Assembly (NCBI RefSeq): GCF_000027165.1
Contig: NC_013853.1
Coordinates: 806,001-870,000 of the forward strand
From: Streptococcus mitis B6
Lineage (GTDB): Bacteria; Bacillota; Bacilli; Lactobacillales; Streptococcaceae
Direction of reading: 5' to 3'
Length of the DNA: 64,000 nucleotides
The number at the start of each line of letters is the position of its first letter. Positions within the stretch are counted from its first letter, which is position 1. The position numbers and the translations under genes were made by a program. This document shows, in pieces, positions 20,213 through 29,131 of the stretch. The notes under the pieces were generated by a model, which had not been told where the DNA came from, made no database searches, and saw only the letters and a program-made list of their open reading frames with translations.

Positions 20213-21034
20213 ATGATTTTAAAAATTTATAGTGGGGAATATAGTTTACAATGGGATGGAATATACTACTTAGCACTAATTGATTATCCAAATATTCAAG
20301 AGTGGGAATTAGAAAAAATTGCTAAATTTATAGCTTACGAAAAACTTCATAAACGTCAAACAAGTATTGAGTGTGCTGATTCTTGTTTAAAAAAAGAAAT
20401 TTTAGATTACATCTGTCAGCATCCCTTTCTGCCACCATTTACCCCTACAGATAAAAGAGTAGCCTCGACTTATGATCTACATAAGAGGTTAGTGACTTCA
20501 GACTACTGTAGTCATACTACGACTATAGATGCAGCGATTTCTATCTTTAAAACAGGTCAGCTCTTATCTGCTGTGAAAGCCTTTGGGCGAGATGCTGAGG
20601 AGTTGGTTTTGGATAGTAGAAATGCTGCATCGGATCCGATAGATTATTTTGACTATGTCATGTTAGGGTGGTCAAATACAAGTTCTGGTTATCGATTAGC
20701 GATGGAGCGTTTATTAGGCCGAGCTCCTTCAGAGAAAGAATTACAAGACAAGTTTATTCCTGGAGTGAGTTTTCATTTTATCTATACAGATTTGATTAAA
20801 GTTACTGGTTATATTTTTGATGGCTACCATGTTGCAAAAATTAAGGACATGTTGAATTTATTTAGTGAGTTGTATATTTGTATTATTCCAACTCATAATG
20901 AGAACCAATTTGAAAATATTATTCCAAGTCGATTACTAGATAGGGTGTATTATCTTGACCATGATGGAGAAGGTTTGGAAGAGTGGACTAAGAAAGTCTA
21001 TCAAGTTGTTTTAAAACAATCAGATAAAGGATAG
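20213..21034 (+). CDS. conserved hypothetical protein, possible ADP-ribosyltransferase-like fold
   Basis: I do not recognise this 273-residue soluble protein with certainty. It is preceded by its own promoter and TGAGGTGAT ribosome site and lies 14 nt before nnrD, so the two are co-transcribed. The central stretch CSHTTTIDAAISIFKTGQLLS resembles the His-Thr ... SIL-x-x-G-x-L pattern near the start of DarT/Tpt1-like ADP-ribosyltransferase folds, and the C-terminal part IPSRLLDRVYYLDHDG has strand-turn character. This is a weak similarity seen by eye. Its place between folD and the metabolite-repair gene nnrD could hint at NAD chemistry, but that is speculation. Confidence 0.5.
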   Translation: MILKIYSGEYSLQWDGIYYLALIDYPNIQEWELEKIAKFIAYEKLHKRQTSIECADSCLKKEILDYICQHPFLPPFTPTDKRVASTYDLHKRLVTSDYCSHTTTIDAAISIFKTGQLLSAVKAFGRDAEELVLDSRNAASDPIDYFDYVMLGWSNTSSGYRLAMERLLGRAPSEKELQDKFIPGVSFHFIYTDLIKVTGYIFDGYHVAKIKDMLNLFSELYICIIPTHNENQFENIIPSRLLDRVYYLDHDGEGLEEWTKKVYQVVLKQSDKG

Positions 21035-21048
21035 TTAAGGAAAAAACG

Positions 21049-21900
21049 ATGAAAGTGATTGATCAAACCTTACTAGAAAAAGTCATTATTGAACGTTCTC
21101 GTACCAGTCATAAAGGAGACTATGGTCGTTTGCTGTTGCTGGGTGGGACTTATCCTTATGGTGGTGCCATCATTATGGCTGCTTTGGCAGCTGTTAAAAG
21201 TGGAGCTGGTTTGGTGACTGTTGGAACAGATAGGGAAAATATCCCAGCTTTGCATAGTCATTTACCTGAGGCTATGGCCTTTTCTCTTCAAGACCAGCAA
21301 TTGTTAAAAGAGCAATTGGAGAAGGCAGAAGTTGTCTTGCTGGGGCCTGGTTTACGAGACGATGCTTTTGGAGAACATCTAGTCAAACAGGTTTTTGCTA
21401 GCTTAAGACAAAATCAGATTTTGATTGTAGATGGTGGTGCTCTGACCATTCTTGCTAGGACAAGTTTGTCGTTGCCATCTAACCAGCTTATCTTAACTCC
21501 TCACCAAAAAGAATGGGAAAAGCTGTCTGGTATTGCTATTGAAAAGCAAAAGGAAGATGCAACGGCTAATGCCCTGACTTCCTTTCCTCAAGGAACAATT
21601 TTGGTGGAGAAAGGTCCAGCTACTCGTATTTGGCAAGTTGGCCAATCTGATTATTACCAGTTACAAGTTGGCGGTCCCTATCAGGCGACTGGGGGAATGG
21701 GAGATACTCTGGCTGGGATGATCGCAGGATTTGTAGGCCAATTTCGACAGGCCAGTCTCTACGAACGTGTGGCAGTAGCAACCCATCTTCATTCAGCCAT
21801 AGCCCAAGAACTAGCTCAAGAACATTATGTGGTCTTTCCGACGGAAATCAGCAGTCATCTTCCTAAAATAATGAAAAAAATATCTCAAAAAGGCACCTGA
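21049..21900 (+). CDS. nnrD: ADP/ATP-dependent NAD(P)H-hydrate dehydratase
   Basis: A ribokinase-fold repair enzyme (283 residues) that dehydrates damaged NADHX and NADPHX back to NAD(P)H. Hallmarks: N-terminal HKGDYGRLLLLGGTYPYGGA, the glycine-rich LLGPGLRDD, PHQKEWEKLSG, and the phosphate-binding/catalytic TGGMGDTLAGMIAGF with the conserved Asp. Many bacteria fuse this to an epimerase domain; here, as in other streptococci, only the dehydratase domain is present. Co-transcribed with the unknown gene upstream; the stop lies inside a terminator hairpin. Confidence 0.93.
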   Translation: MKVIDQTLLEKVIIERSRTSHKGDYGRLLLLGGTYPYGGAIIMAALAAVKSGAGLVTVGTDRENIPALHSHLPEAMAFSLQDQQLLKEQLEKAEVVLLGPGLRDDAFGEHLVKQVFASLRQNQILIVDGGALTILARTSLSLPSNQLILTPHQKEWEKLSGIAIEKQKEDATANALTSFPQGTILVEKGPATRIWQVGQSDYYQLQVGGPYQATGGMGDTLAGMIAGFVGQFRQASLYERVAVATHLHSAIAQELAQEHYVVFPTEISSHLPKIMKKISQKGT

Positions 21901-21918
21901 TCGTTTCAGGCGCCTTTA
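21888..21918. terminator. bidirectional terminator after nnrD
   Basis: AAAGGCACCTGA / TCAGGCGCCTTT (one mismatch) spans the nnrD stop and lies just downstream of the convergent small gene. Confidence 0.75.
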
Positions 21919-21924
21919 TATCTT

Positions 21925-22110
21925 TTAGAAAAATCCTTTAATCTTTCCAACGAGGCCATCTAGACCTTCAGAACCAGAAATCAACTGTTGAGCTTGAGAG
22001 AAGTATTCTCCAAGCTGTTCTTGATTTTCTGCAACAAATGTTTTTGCAGATTCGAAATCTTTTGTTTCGATTAATTCTTTTACTTGGTTAAATAAATCTA
22101 ATGGGTTCAT
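21925..22110 (-). CDS. small helical protein of unknown function (61 aa)
   Basis: A 61-residue, mostly helical, acidic protein. The sequence reads as two or three amphipathic helices (LFNQVKELIETKDFESAKTFVAENQEQLGEYFSQAQQLI) followed by a Gly-rich turn and KIKGFF. AAGGAG lies just before the ATG. I recall small proteins of this type at the same place in pneumococcus, but know no function. Monocistronic, convergent with nnrD. Confidence 0.7.
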   Translation of the reverse strand: MNPLDLFNQVKELIETKDFESAKTFVAENQEQLGEYFSQAQQLISGSEGLDGLVGKIKGFF

Positions 22111-22304
22111 CCTATTTCTCCTTTTCTGTACTTAACTATTTAATCATCTTTATGATAAAAAATCAACGGTTGTTGCTTTTGGCTAGAACCTGTTTTTATC
22201 TACAAGTTCTCATAACTAAGATTCTAACTACCAAAACAAGGTAGACATACAAATAAAAATGTTCGGTTTTTTCTAGTGTATCCATGAAATAAAAACGGAC
22301 ACAT

Positions 22305-22312
22305 GTTATAAT
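22305..22312 (+). promoter_or_regulatory. promoter -10 of the rpiA-deoB-punA operon
   Basis: TGTTATAAT (TATAAT at 22307-22312), 30 nt before the rpiA GTG, with GGAGGTG as ribosome site. Confidence 0.65.
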
Positions 22313-22341
22313 AAAAGTAGCTCTCTAATGGAGGTGTTTGA

Positions 22342-23025
22342 GTGGAAAATCTGAAGAAAATGGCAGGTATCAAGGCTGCTGAGTTTGTCAAGGATGGCAT
22401 GGTTGTCGGACTAGGAACAGGTTCTACTGCCTATTATTTTGTAGAAGAAATCGGTCGTCGTATCAAGGAAGAAGGATTGCAGATTACAGCTGTAACGACT
22501 TCCAGTGTGACCAGTAAACAGGCTGAAGGGCTTAATATCCCACTCAAGTCTATTGACCATGTAGACTTTGTCGATGTGACGGTTGATGGGGCAGATGAAG
22601 TGGATAGTCAGTTTAACGGAATCAAAGGCGGTGGTGGTGCCCTTCTGATGGAGAAAGTTGTCGCAACGCCTTCAAAAGAATACATTTGGGTGGTGGATGA
22701 AAGCAAGTTAGTAGAGAAACTAGGTGCTTTTAAATTGCCTGTGGAAGTGGTTCAGTATGGCGCAGAACAAGTCTTTCGTTGTTTTGAACGAGCTGGCTAC
22801 AAACCAAGTTTCCGTGAAAAATCCGGTCAACGTTTTGTGACCGATATGAAGAATTTTATCATCGACCTTGCCTTAGATGTCATTGAAGATCCAATTGCTT
22901 TCGGACAAGAATTAGACCATATCGTTGGTGTCGTGGAGCACGGCTTATTCAACCAAATGGTGGATAAGGTCATCGTTGCTGGACGAGACGGGGTTCAGAT
23001 TTTAACTTCAACAAAAGCAAACTAA
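22342..23025 (+). CDS. rpiA: RpiA, ribose-5-phosphate isomerase A
   Basis: Interconverts ribose-5-phosphate and ribulose-5-phosphate, linking nucleoside-derived ribose phosphate to the pentose phosphate pathway. 227 residues, normal. Visible: [15 protein letters not shown] (phosphate loop), [18 protein letters not shown] with the catalytic acidic residues, and [14 protein letters not shown] with the active-site Lys. The start is a GTG nine bases after GGAGGTG. It heads an operon with deoB (23 nt gap), DUF1697 and punA, a layout that makes sense for ribose-1-phosphate use. Confidence 0.97.
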   Translation: MENLKKMAGIKAAEFVKDGMVVGLGTGSTAYYFVEEIGRRIKEEGLQITAVTTSSVTSKQAEGLNIPLKSIDHVDFVDVTVDGADEVDSQFNGIKGGGGALLMEKVVATPSKEYIWVVDESKLVEKLGAFKLPVEVVQYGAEQVFRCFERAGYKPSFREKSGQRFVTDMKNFIIDLALDVIEDPIAFGQELDHIVGVVEHGLFNQMVDKVIVAGRDGVQILTSTKAN

Positions 23026-23048
23026 TCAACATAATAAGGAGATACACT

Positions 23049-24260
23049 ATGTCAAAATTTAATCGTATTCACTTGGTGGTACTGGATTCTGTAGGAATCG
23101 GTGCTGCACCAGATGCTAATAACTTTGTCAATACAGGGGTTCCAGATGGTGCCTCTGACACACTGGGACACATTTCCAAAACAGTTGGTTTGAATGTGCC
23201 AAACATGGCTAAAATCGGTCTTGGAAATATTCCTCGCGAAACGCCTTTGAAGACTGTACCGGCAGAAAGCAATCCAACAGGATATGCAACAAAATTAGAA
23301 GAAGTATCTCTTGGTAAGGATACTATGACTGGACACTGGGAAATCATGGGACTCAACATTACGGAGCCTTTTGATACTTTCTGGAATGGATTCCCAGAAG
23401 AAATCTTGACAAAAATCGAAGAATTTTCAGGACGTAAGGTCATTCGTGAAGCCAACAAACCTTACTCAGGTACAGCTGTTATCGATGACTTTGGACCACG
23501 TCAGATGGAAACTGGGGAGTTGATTATCTATACTTCAGCTGACCCTGTTTTGCAAATTGCTGCCCACGAAGACATCATTCCTCTGGATGAATTGTATCGT
23601 ATCTGTGAATACGCTCGTTCAATTACACTTGAGCGTCCGGCCCTTCTCGGTCGCATCATTGCCCGTCCATATGTTGGTGAGCCAGGTAACTTCACTCGTA
23701 CAGCCAACCGTCGTGACTTGGCAGTTTCACCATTTGCTCCAACCGTTCTCGATAAACTCAATGAAGCAGGTATCGATACTTATGCTGTTGGTAAAATCAA
23801 CGACATCTTTAACGGTGCTGGTATCAACCATGACATGGGTCACAACAAGTCAAACAGCCATGGAATTGATACACTATTGAAGACCATGGGCCTTGCTGAG
23901 TTTGAAAAAGGATTCTCATTCACAAACTTAGTTGACTTTGATGCCCTTTACGGCCACCGTCGTAATGCTCATGGTTACCGTGATTGTTTGCATGAGTTTG
24001 ATGAACGCTTACCTGAAATTATCGCAGCTATGAGAGAGAACGACCTTCTCTTGATTACTGCGGACCATGGAAATGACCCAACTTATGCAGGAACAGACCA
24101 CACTCGTGAATATATTCCATTGTTGGCCTATAGCCTTGCCTTTAAAGGAAATGGCGTCATTCCAGTCGGACATTTTGCAGATATTTCAGCGACTGTTGCC
24201 GATAACTTTGGTGTGGAAACTGCTATGATTGGGGAAAGTTTCTTAGATAAATTGGTATAA
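23049..24260 (+). CDS. deoB: DeoB, phosphopentomutase
   Basis: An alkaline-phosphatase-superfamily mutase turning (deoxy)ribose-1-phosphate, produced by nucleoside phosphorylases, into the 5-phosphate. 403 residues. Metal ligands are visible in [14 protein letters not shown] (Asp near residue 11), DTLGH, the phosphorylated Thr in [10 protein letters not shown] (near residue 93), and [19 protein letters not shown]. It has AAGGAGATA upstream. Sits between rpiA, which uses its ribose product, and punA, which supplies its substrate. Confidence 0.97.
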   Translation: MSKFNRIHLVVLDSVGIGAAPDANNFVNTGVPDGASDTLGHISKTVGLNVPNMAKIGLGNIPRETPLKTVPAESNPTGYATKLEEVSLGKDTMTGHWEIMGLNITEPFDTFWNGFPEEILTKIEEFSGRKVIREANKPYSGTAVIDDFGPRQMETGELIIYTSADPVLQIAAHEDIIPLDELYRICEYARSITLERPALLGRIIARPYVGEPGNFTRTANRRDLAVSPFAPTVLDKLNEAGIDTYAVGKINDIFNGAGINHDMGHNKSNSHGIDTLLKTMGLAEFEKGFSFTNLVDFDALYGHRRNAHGYRDCLHEFDERLPEIIAAMRENDLLLITADHGNDPTYAGTDHTREYIPLLAYSLAFKGNGVIPVGHFADISATVADNFGVETAMIGESFLDKLV

Positions 24261-24261
24261 G

Positions 24262-24822
24262 ATGACACGCTATGCTTTGCTGGTGAGAGGTATCAATGTT
24301 GGTGGTAAGAATAAGGTCGTCATGGCGGAGCTTCGTCAAGAATTGACAGACTTGGGACTGGAAAAGGTTGAAAGCTGCATCAACAGTGGCAACATTTTCT
24401 TTACTTCGACAGAACCAAAAGCTCGATTGGTTGAAAAATTAGAGACTTTCTTTGCAGTCCATTATCCATTTATTCAGAGCTTTTCTTTACTGAGTCAAGA
24501 AGACTATGAAGCAGCAGTGGAGAATCTACCAGCTTGGTGGAACGAAGACTTGGCACGAAAAGATGTCCTTTTCTACACGGAGGGTTTGGATGTGGAGCAA
24601 GTCATCACGACAGTTGAGAGTTTAGAGCTGAAAGATGAGGTCGTTCATTTTGGAAAACTTGGCATTTTCTGGGGGAAATTCTCTGAAGAATCCTACTCTA
24701 AGACTGCCTATCACAAGTACTTGCTCAAGATGCCTTTCTATCGCCACATTACCATTCGCAATGCAAAAACCTTTGACAAAATCGGTCAAATGCTAAAAAA
24801 TAATAAAGGGGACATACAATGA
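24262..24822 (+). CDS. DUF1697 family protein
   Basis: A 186-residue cytoplasmic protein of the DUF1697 family; function unknown. The N-terminal TRYALLVRGINVGGKNKVVMAELRQEL is the family signature, followed by CINSGNIFFTS; the C-terminal ITIRNAKTFDKIGQML is also conserved. It starts 1 nt after the deoB stop and overlaps punA by 4 nt (ATGA), so it is translationally coupled inside the nucleoside operon. A role in nucleoside metabolism is only suggested by this context. Confidence 0.85.
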   Translation: MTRYALLVRGINVGGKNKVVMAELRQELTDLGLEKVESCINSGNIFFTSTEPKARLVEKLETFFAVHYPFIQSFSLLSQEDYEAAVENLPAWWNEDLARKDVLFYTEGLDVEQVITTVESLELKDEVVHFGKLGIFWGKFSEESYSKTAYHKYLLKMPFYRHITIRNAKTFDKIGQMLKNNKGDIQ

Positions 24823-25628
24823 CATTTTTAGACAAAATCAATGAAACAGCTGCTTTTCTGAAAGACAAGGGAATCCAAGCGCCTGAGTTCGGTCTAATCC
24901 TTGGATCAGGACTGGGAGAACTGGCAGAAGAAATCGAAAATCCAGTTGTAGTAGACTATGCTGAGATTCCAAACTGGGGCCGCTCTACAGTAGTCGGTCA
25001 CGCTGGTAAATTGGTATATGGTGAACTTGTAGGTCGTAAGGTCTTGGCTCTTCAAGGTCGCTTCCATTTCTACGAAGGAAATCCTTTGGAAGTCGTGACT
25101 TTCCCAGTGCGTGTCATGAAAGTTCTTGGATGTGAAGGTGTTATTGTAACCAATGCAGCTGGTGGTATTGGTTATGGCCCTGGTACCTTGATGACTATCT
25201 CAGACCATATCAATATGACGGGGCAGAACCCATTGATGGGTGAAAACTTGGATGAATTTGGTCCACGTTTCCCAGATATGTCCAAGGCCTACACACCAGA
25301 ATACCGTGCTACTGCCCATGAAGTGGCTAAAAAACTTGGTATCAGGCTTGATGAAGGTGTCTATATCGGTGTTACTGGTCCAACTTATGAAACACCAGCA
25401 GAAATTCGTGCCTATAAGACACTGGGAGCAGATGCAGTTGGTATGTCTACGGTTCCTGAAGTTATTGTGGCAGCCCACTCAGGTTTGAAAGTTCTAGGTA
25501 TTTCATGTATCACTAACCATGCTGCAGGCTTCCAAGAAGAACTTAATCACGAAGAAGTTGTAGAAGTGACTGAACGTGTTAAAGGTGATTTCAAAGGCTT
25601 GCTTAAAGCAATTCTTGCTGAATTGTAA
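24819..25628 (+). CDS. punA: purine nucleoside phosphorylase (trimeric, PunA type)
   Basis: Phosphorolyses guanosine- and inosine-type nucleosides to base plus (deoxy)ribose-1-phosphate, the DeoB substrate. 269 residues of the PNP/MTAP family: GLILGSGLGELAEE (phosphate loop), GRFHFYEG, VTNAAGGIGYG, and AVGMSTVPEVIVAAHSGL with the conserved Met. The start overlaps the DUF1697 stop. A second, hexameric-type phosphorylase (deoD) is encoded at 28192, so the strain has both families. Confidence 0.95.
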   Translation: MTFLDKINETAAFLKDKGIQAPEFGLILGSGLGELAEEIENPVVVDYAEIPNWGRSTVVGHAGKLVYGELVGRKVLALQGRFHFYEGNPLEVVTFPVRVMKVLGCEGVIVTNAAGGIGYGPGTLMTISDHINMTGQNPLMGENLDEFGPRFPDMSKAYTPEYRATAHEVAKKLGIRLDEGVYIGVTGPTYETPAEIRAYKTLGADAVGMSTVPEVIVAAHSGLKVLGISCITNHAAGFQEELNHEEVVEVTERVKGDFKGLLKAILAEL

Positions 25629-25630
25629 TC

Positions 25631-26914
25631 ATGTTAATAGAATTGAGGAGTATTTTTCGAAAAATCCCTTATAATTTTAGATTATTCATAGCAGTTATTC
25701 TACAAGGAATAGTTTCAGGTTTATCTGGTATATTTCTCCATTATCTTTTAGAGATGGTGGAGGGGCTAGCTTTTGGTCAGTCAGAGCATCATAGTGGATT
25801 TTTGACAGATGGAGTTTCCTCGTTACGGATAGGACTAAGTTTAATGATCGTGGGTCTTGGCTCATCCTTGGCCTGGTATTTCTTGCAAAAAGGGTCGAAG
25901 ATTTTTTCCATCAAAGCTCAGATGAAGGGTGAGACTTTACAATACAAGCTTCATTTTCTAAAACAGCTATTTCATTCAATTTGGCAGATCATTGCAGTTG
26001 GAGGGGGAGCCCCTATTGGCAAAGAGGCTGCGCCACGAGAGATTGGGACTCTATTTGCAGGACCAATTGGAAAAATATGTTCTCTCTCTAAGAAGGATCA
26101 AATATTTCTCCTTGCTTGTGGTGCTGGTGCTGGTTTAGCGGCTGTTTATCAGGTTCCATTAACAAGTGTCTTCTTTGTTTTTGAAACCCTAGGAATTGCT
26201 CTATCTATTGAACGATTTGTCTTAGTCGGTTTGACTACCTATGTTTCAACCTATATAGCAGGCTTGGTTATTTCAGATCAGGCTCTCTACCAGATTCCAG
26301 CTATCACATGGTCATTAAAGGAAATATGGATTATTCCCTTATTACTTCTTTTCTTAACCCCACTAGCTTGGCTTTTTGGTCGCTTAAGTAAGACAGCGTC
26401 TTCAAACAGAATAAAAGATAAACGAATACTTCTCACATTGCCCTCAGCTTTTCTTTTTCTTGCTGGTCTTGCAAGTTCCTTTCCACATCTACTTGGAAAT
26501 GGACGTATGATGGCTCAGGAAGTATTGAATGGTAGCAATGGCAAAACAGTATTCCTCTTGTTTATCCTAAAAGCATTAGTCGTTATTATTATTCTGTGGG
26601 CAGGGGCCTATGGTGGTACTCTTACGCCATCTTTTGCCTTGGGGATGGCTGGAGCTGCTCTCTTGGGAATGATTCTAAATGGGAATAGCCAGCCAAGCAT
26701 TTTATTTTTGGGATCGGTTTGCTTTTTGTCTGTGACCTTGAGGGCGCCCATTTCTGCAACCGGATTAGTTATAGGTTTCACTGGGCTAGGTATAGATTCT
26801 CTTCCGTATCTATTAGTAACGGCTGTTTTAGCCTATAAATTTGCAGAAATATTAGACCGTTTTTCTTGGGCTAACATACTGTGTCAGAAGTCAAAGAATA
26901 GAGTAATAAGATAG
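25631..26914 (+). CDS. ClC family chloride channel / Cl-/H+ antiporter
   Basis: A 427-residue polytopic membrane protein of the ClC family. The anion-path motifs are recognisable: GGGAPIGKEAAPREIG in place of GxGxPxGREGP, keeping the gating Glu after GK; ACGAGAGLAAVYQVPLTSVFFVFE; and AYGGTLTPSFALG. The central Tyr region is less clear. It starts 2 nt behind punA without a good ribosome site, so it may be translated by coupling. The functional class (channel or exchanger) cannot be told from sequence alone. Followed by about 230 bp of noncoding A/T-rich DNA. Confidence 0.85.
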   Translation: MLIELRSIFRKIPYNFRLFIAVILQGIVSGLSGIFLHYLLEMVEGLAFGQSEHHSGFLTDGVSSLRIGLSLMIVGLGSSLAWYFLQKGSKIFSIKAQMKGETLQYKLHFLKQLFHSIWQIIAVGGGAPIGKEAAPREIGTLFAGPIGKICSLSKKDQIFLLACGAGAGLAAVYQVPLTSVFFVFETLGIALSIERFVLVGLTTYVSTYIAGLVISDQALYQIPAITWSLKEIWIIPLLLLFLTPLAWLFGRLSKTASSNRIKDKRILLTLPSAFLFLAGLASSFPHLLGNGRMMAQEVLNGSNGKTVFLLFILKALVVIIILWAGAYGGTLTPSFALGMAGAALLGMILNGNSQPSILFLGSVCFLSVTLRAPISATGLVIGFTGLGIDSLPYLLVTAVLAYKFAEILDRFSWANILCQKSKNRVIR

Positions 26915-27063
26915 AGAACGACTGTTTCTTCTAATCAAGGATTTATCTAAAAAGATTAAAAACTATTGTCAATTTATCAATAACTGTTTAAAATAAAAAA
27001 GAAGTAGGCTTATCGGAGTCATGATTGAATCTGATTTTTCTTAGCTACGAAATAAAAAAGTAA

Positions 27064-27120
27064 AAAGAAAGTTAGAGCGTGTGTTTTTATTTGAACACGA
27101 GTGGAAAACTGTTCTAAACA
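27064..27120 (+). ncRNA. structured RNA repeat, copy A (5' half only)
   Basis: Starts with AAGAAAGTTAGAG and continues to the paired CGTGT/ACACG hairpin and GAGTGGAAAACT. Its first 45 bases align with copy B at 27911, but the 3' half (central hairpin and CCTATTTT box) is missing. It sits just upstream of the amidotransferase gene. See copies B-E. Confidence 0.4.
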
Positions 27121-27142
27121 CTTAGAAAGGTAAACTATAGAA

Positions 27143-27853
27143 ATGAAAGTGCATTTTATACTACATGAGAGTTTTGAAATCCCAGGTGCTTATCTAACTT
27201 GGGCTCAATCAAGAGGTCATGACATTGGAATAACAAAGGTTTATAAGGAAGAAGCTTTACCCCAAACAGTTTCTGATATTGATTTTCTTATCATTATGGG
27301 AGGTCCTCAATCTCCTGATGAAGATAAAGAACATTTCCCTTATTATCATCCAAAAGAAGAAATTAGACTTATTCGACAAGCAATAGAAGAAGATAAATAT
27401 ATTGTAGGTGTATGCTTGGGGGCGCAACTACTATCTGTAGCTTATGGGGGACAATATGAGCACAGTCCCGAAAGAGAAATAGGTGTATTCCCTATTAGGA
27501 TGACTAGTCAAGGACTAGCAGATAAACACCTCAAACATTTTGGTAGCGAGCTTTTAGTTGGTCACTGGCATGGTGATATGCCGGGCTTGACAGACGAAGC
27601 GGTAATCCTTGCTACCAGTCAAGGTTGTCCACGACAGATCGTTCGCTTTAGCCCTAAACATTATGCTTTTCAAGTGCATTTAGAGTTTGATTTAGAAGCG
27701 ATTGATTTATTGGTTGCTGCGGATAGTGAAGAACGATTGATAGAACAACATCAAACATTATCTTTTGTTCAATCACCTGAAGAATTGCGTGGTAACGATT
27801 ATTCTGAAATGAATGCAAAATTGCATAATTTTTTAGATTCGCTTACAAATTAG
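27143..27853 (+). CDS. class I glutamine amidotransferase (GMP synthase-like domain)
   Basis: A 236-residue stand-alone glutaminase domain of the GATase1 family. The oxyanion strand FLIIMGGPQSP, the nucleophile elbow IVGVCLGAQLLS (Cys) and the His of YAFQVHLEFD are visible; the catalytic Glu probably lies in the same segment. The acceptor is unknown: such proteins act on gamma-glutamyl compounds or small amines. AGAAAGG is 12 nt from the ATG, a long spacing. The ATG follows a truncated structured-RNA copy. Located between purine salvage genes, which may be coincidental. Confidence 0.87.
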   Translation: MKVHFILHESFEIPGAYLTWAQSRGHDIGITKVYKEEALPQTVSDIDFLIIMGGPQSPDEDKEHFPYYHPKEEIRLIRQAIEEDKYIVGVCLGAQLLSVAYGGQYEHSPEREIGVFPIRMTSQGLADKHLKHFGSELLVGHWHGDMPGLTDEAVILATSQGCPRQIVRFSPKHYAFQVHLEFDLEAIDLLVAADSEERLIEQHQTLSFVQSPEELRGNDYSEMNAKLHNFLDSLTN

Positions 27854-27910
27854 AATTACAGACAAACTAGATAATTTAATTTGTGCTAGTTTTTACAAAA
27901 TATCAAAAAT

Positions 27911-28042
27911 AAGAAAGGTAGAGTGAAGTGTTCTGATTTGAACATAAGAGGAAAACTTGGAAAATAGATAATCTGACTGAGAAATCATGATTTCTCGTCA
28001 GATTCCTAATTTTCAGTCGTTTTCTTGTCGCTCTCTAATCTT
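27911..28042 (+). ncRNA. structured RNA repeat, copy B
   Basis: Begins AGAAAGGTAGAG; hairpin TGTTC/GAACA; outer helix GAAAAC/GTTTTC; central hairpin AATCTGAC-...-GTCAGATT around the perfect palindrome GAGAAATCATGATTTCTC; then CCTAATTTT and a closing CTCT...ATCTT that can pair with AAGGTAGAG. It is followed by copy C with no open frame between. Helix positions match C and D with different sequences. Confidence 0.6.
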
Positions 28043-28052
28043 CATAAAATAA

Positions 28053-28187
28053 AGAAAGGATGGGTTAACTGTATTCATTGAACTGAATACGGGCGGAGAA
28101 CTGTGTAAAAAAGATAAACTGTCTAGCATCTGCGATGCGTCGTCAGTTTCCTATTTTTACTTTGTTCTCTGTCGCCCTTTATATCTT
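28053..28187 (+). ncRNA. structured RNA repeat, copy C, in front of deoD
   Basis: Begins with the anti-Shine-Dalgarno complement AGAAAGGA; hairpin GTATTC/GAATAC; helices GGGCG/CGCCC and GAGAAC/GTTCTC; central hairpin AAACTG/CAGTTT capped by GCATC...GATGC; box CCTATTTTTAC; closing ATATCTT that can pair with AGGAT. The deoD ATG is 4 nt after the element and has no ribosome site of its own. The 338-bp interval 27854-28191 is fully taken up by copies B and C and short linkers. Confidence 0.65.
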
Positions 28188-28191
28188 AATT

Positions 28192-28902
28192 ATGTCTATC
28201 CATATTGCTGCTCAGCAGGGTGAAATTGCTGATAAAATTCTTCTTCCTGGGGATCCTCTTCGTGCTAAGTTTATTGCGGAGAATTTCCTTGAAGATGCTG
28301 TTTGTTTTAACGAAGTGCGTAACATGTTTGGTTACACTGGTACTTACAAGGGTCACCGTGTATCTGTCATGGGAACTGGGATGGGAATGCCATCTATTTC
28401 GATTTATGCGCGTGAGTTGATTGTTGACTACGGTGTGAAAAAATTGATTCGTGTGGGGACTGCGGGTTCTTTGAATGAAGATGTCCACGTTCGTGAATTG
28501 GTTTTGGCGCAGGCAGCGGCAACCAACTCTAACATCATCCGTAATGACTGGCCACAGTACGATTTCCCACAAATAGCTAGCTTTGATTTGTTAGATAAGG
28601 CCTACCATATCGCCAAAGAACTCGGTATGACCACCCACGTTGGGAACGTTTTGTCTTCTGATGTCTTTTATTCAAACTACTTTGAAAAGAACATCGAGCT
28701 TGGTAAATGGGGAGTCAAGGCTGTGGAAATGGAAGCAGCAGCCCTTTACTATCTGGCAGCCCAACACCATGTTGACGCGCTAGCTATCATGACAATTTCT
28801 GATAGCTTGGTTAATCCAGATGAAGACACAACTGCAGAAGAACGTCAAAACACCTTCACTGATATGATGAAGGTTGGTTTGGAAACATTGATTGCTGACT
28901 AA
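28192..28902 (+). CDS. deoD: DeoD, purine nucleoside phosphorylase (hexameric type)
   Basis: Phosphorolysis of adenosine, inosine and guanosine and their deoxy forms. 236 residues, PNP/UDP family: [51 protein letters not shown] and [12 protein letters not shown], plus the catalytic Asp in TISDSL. A frame from 28135 adds 19 residues, but MSIHIAAQ at 28192 is the family start. No Shine-Dalgarno lies within 60 nt of it; instead a folded RNA element separates it from AGAAAGGA at 28053. It complements PunA. Confidence 0.95.
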   Translation: MSIHIAAQQGEIADKILLPGDPLRAKFIAENFLEDAVCFNEVRNMFGYTGTYKGHRVSVMGTGMGMPSISIYARELIVDYGVKKLIRVGTAGSLNEDVHVRELVLAQAAATNSNIIRNDWPQYDFPQIASFDLLDKAYHIAKELGMTTHVGNVLSSDVFYSNYFEKNIELGKWGVKAVEMEAAALYYLAAQHHVDALAIMTISDSLVNPDEDTTAEERQNTFTDMMKVGLETLIAD

Positions 28903-29059
28903 AGGTAGGCTATATTCAGAATGATTTCTCTTGTTCTTAAAATGATAACCACCAACAATGAATCAATCCTGAAATAGGCAAGAATAAGGAAATTGAAGGA
29001 AGCCTAATTGTGTCAAAGGACCGAGACTAGTCAGTTTAATATCTAAATCATAATCAAAT

Positions 29060-29108
29060 AAAGTTGGAAGCCAAGTTGACAAGAAGTCAAGACTTTCAAC
29101 TTTTTAAC
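29060..29108 (+). terminator. hairpin with T run upstream of the Sir2 gene
   Basis: AAAGTTG / CAACTTT outer stem with a second stem around AAGTTGAC-AAGA-GTCAAGA, ending in TTTTT, only 13 nt before the AGGAG of the next gene. It may end the deoD transcript or attenuate the Sir2 transcript. The rest of the interval 28903-29059 shows nothing I can name. Confidence 0.55.
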
Positions 29109-29131
29109 TTGAAAATTCCTAGGAGTACAAA

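Noticed and set aside
27064..28187. BOX, RUP or SPRITE repeats
   Set aside because: The elements before deoD and parC do not contain the box A/B/C or RUP sequences I remember; they are treated as a different family.
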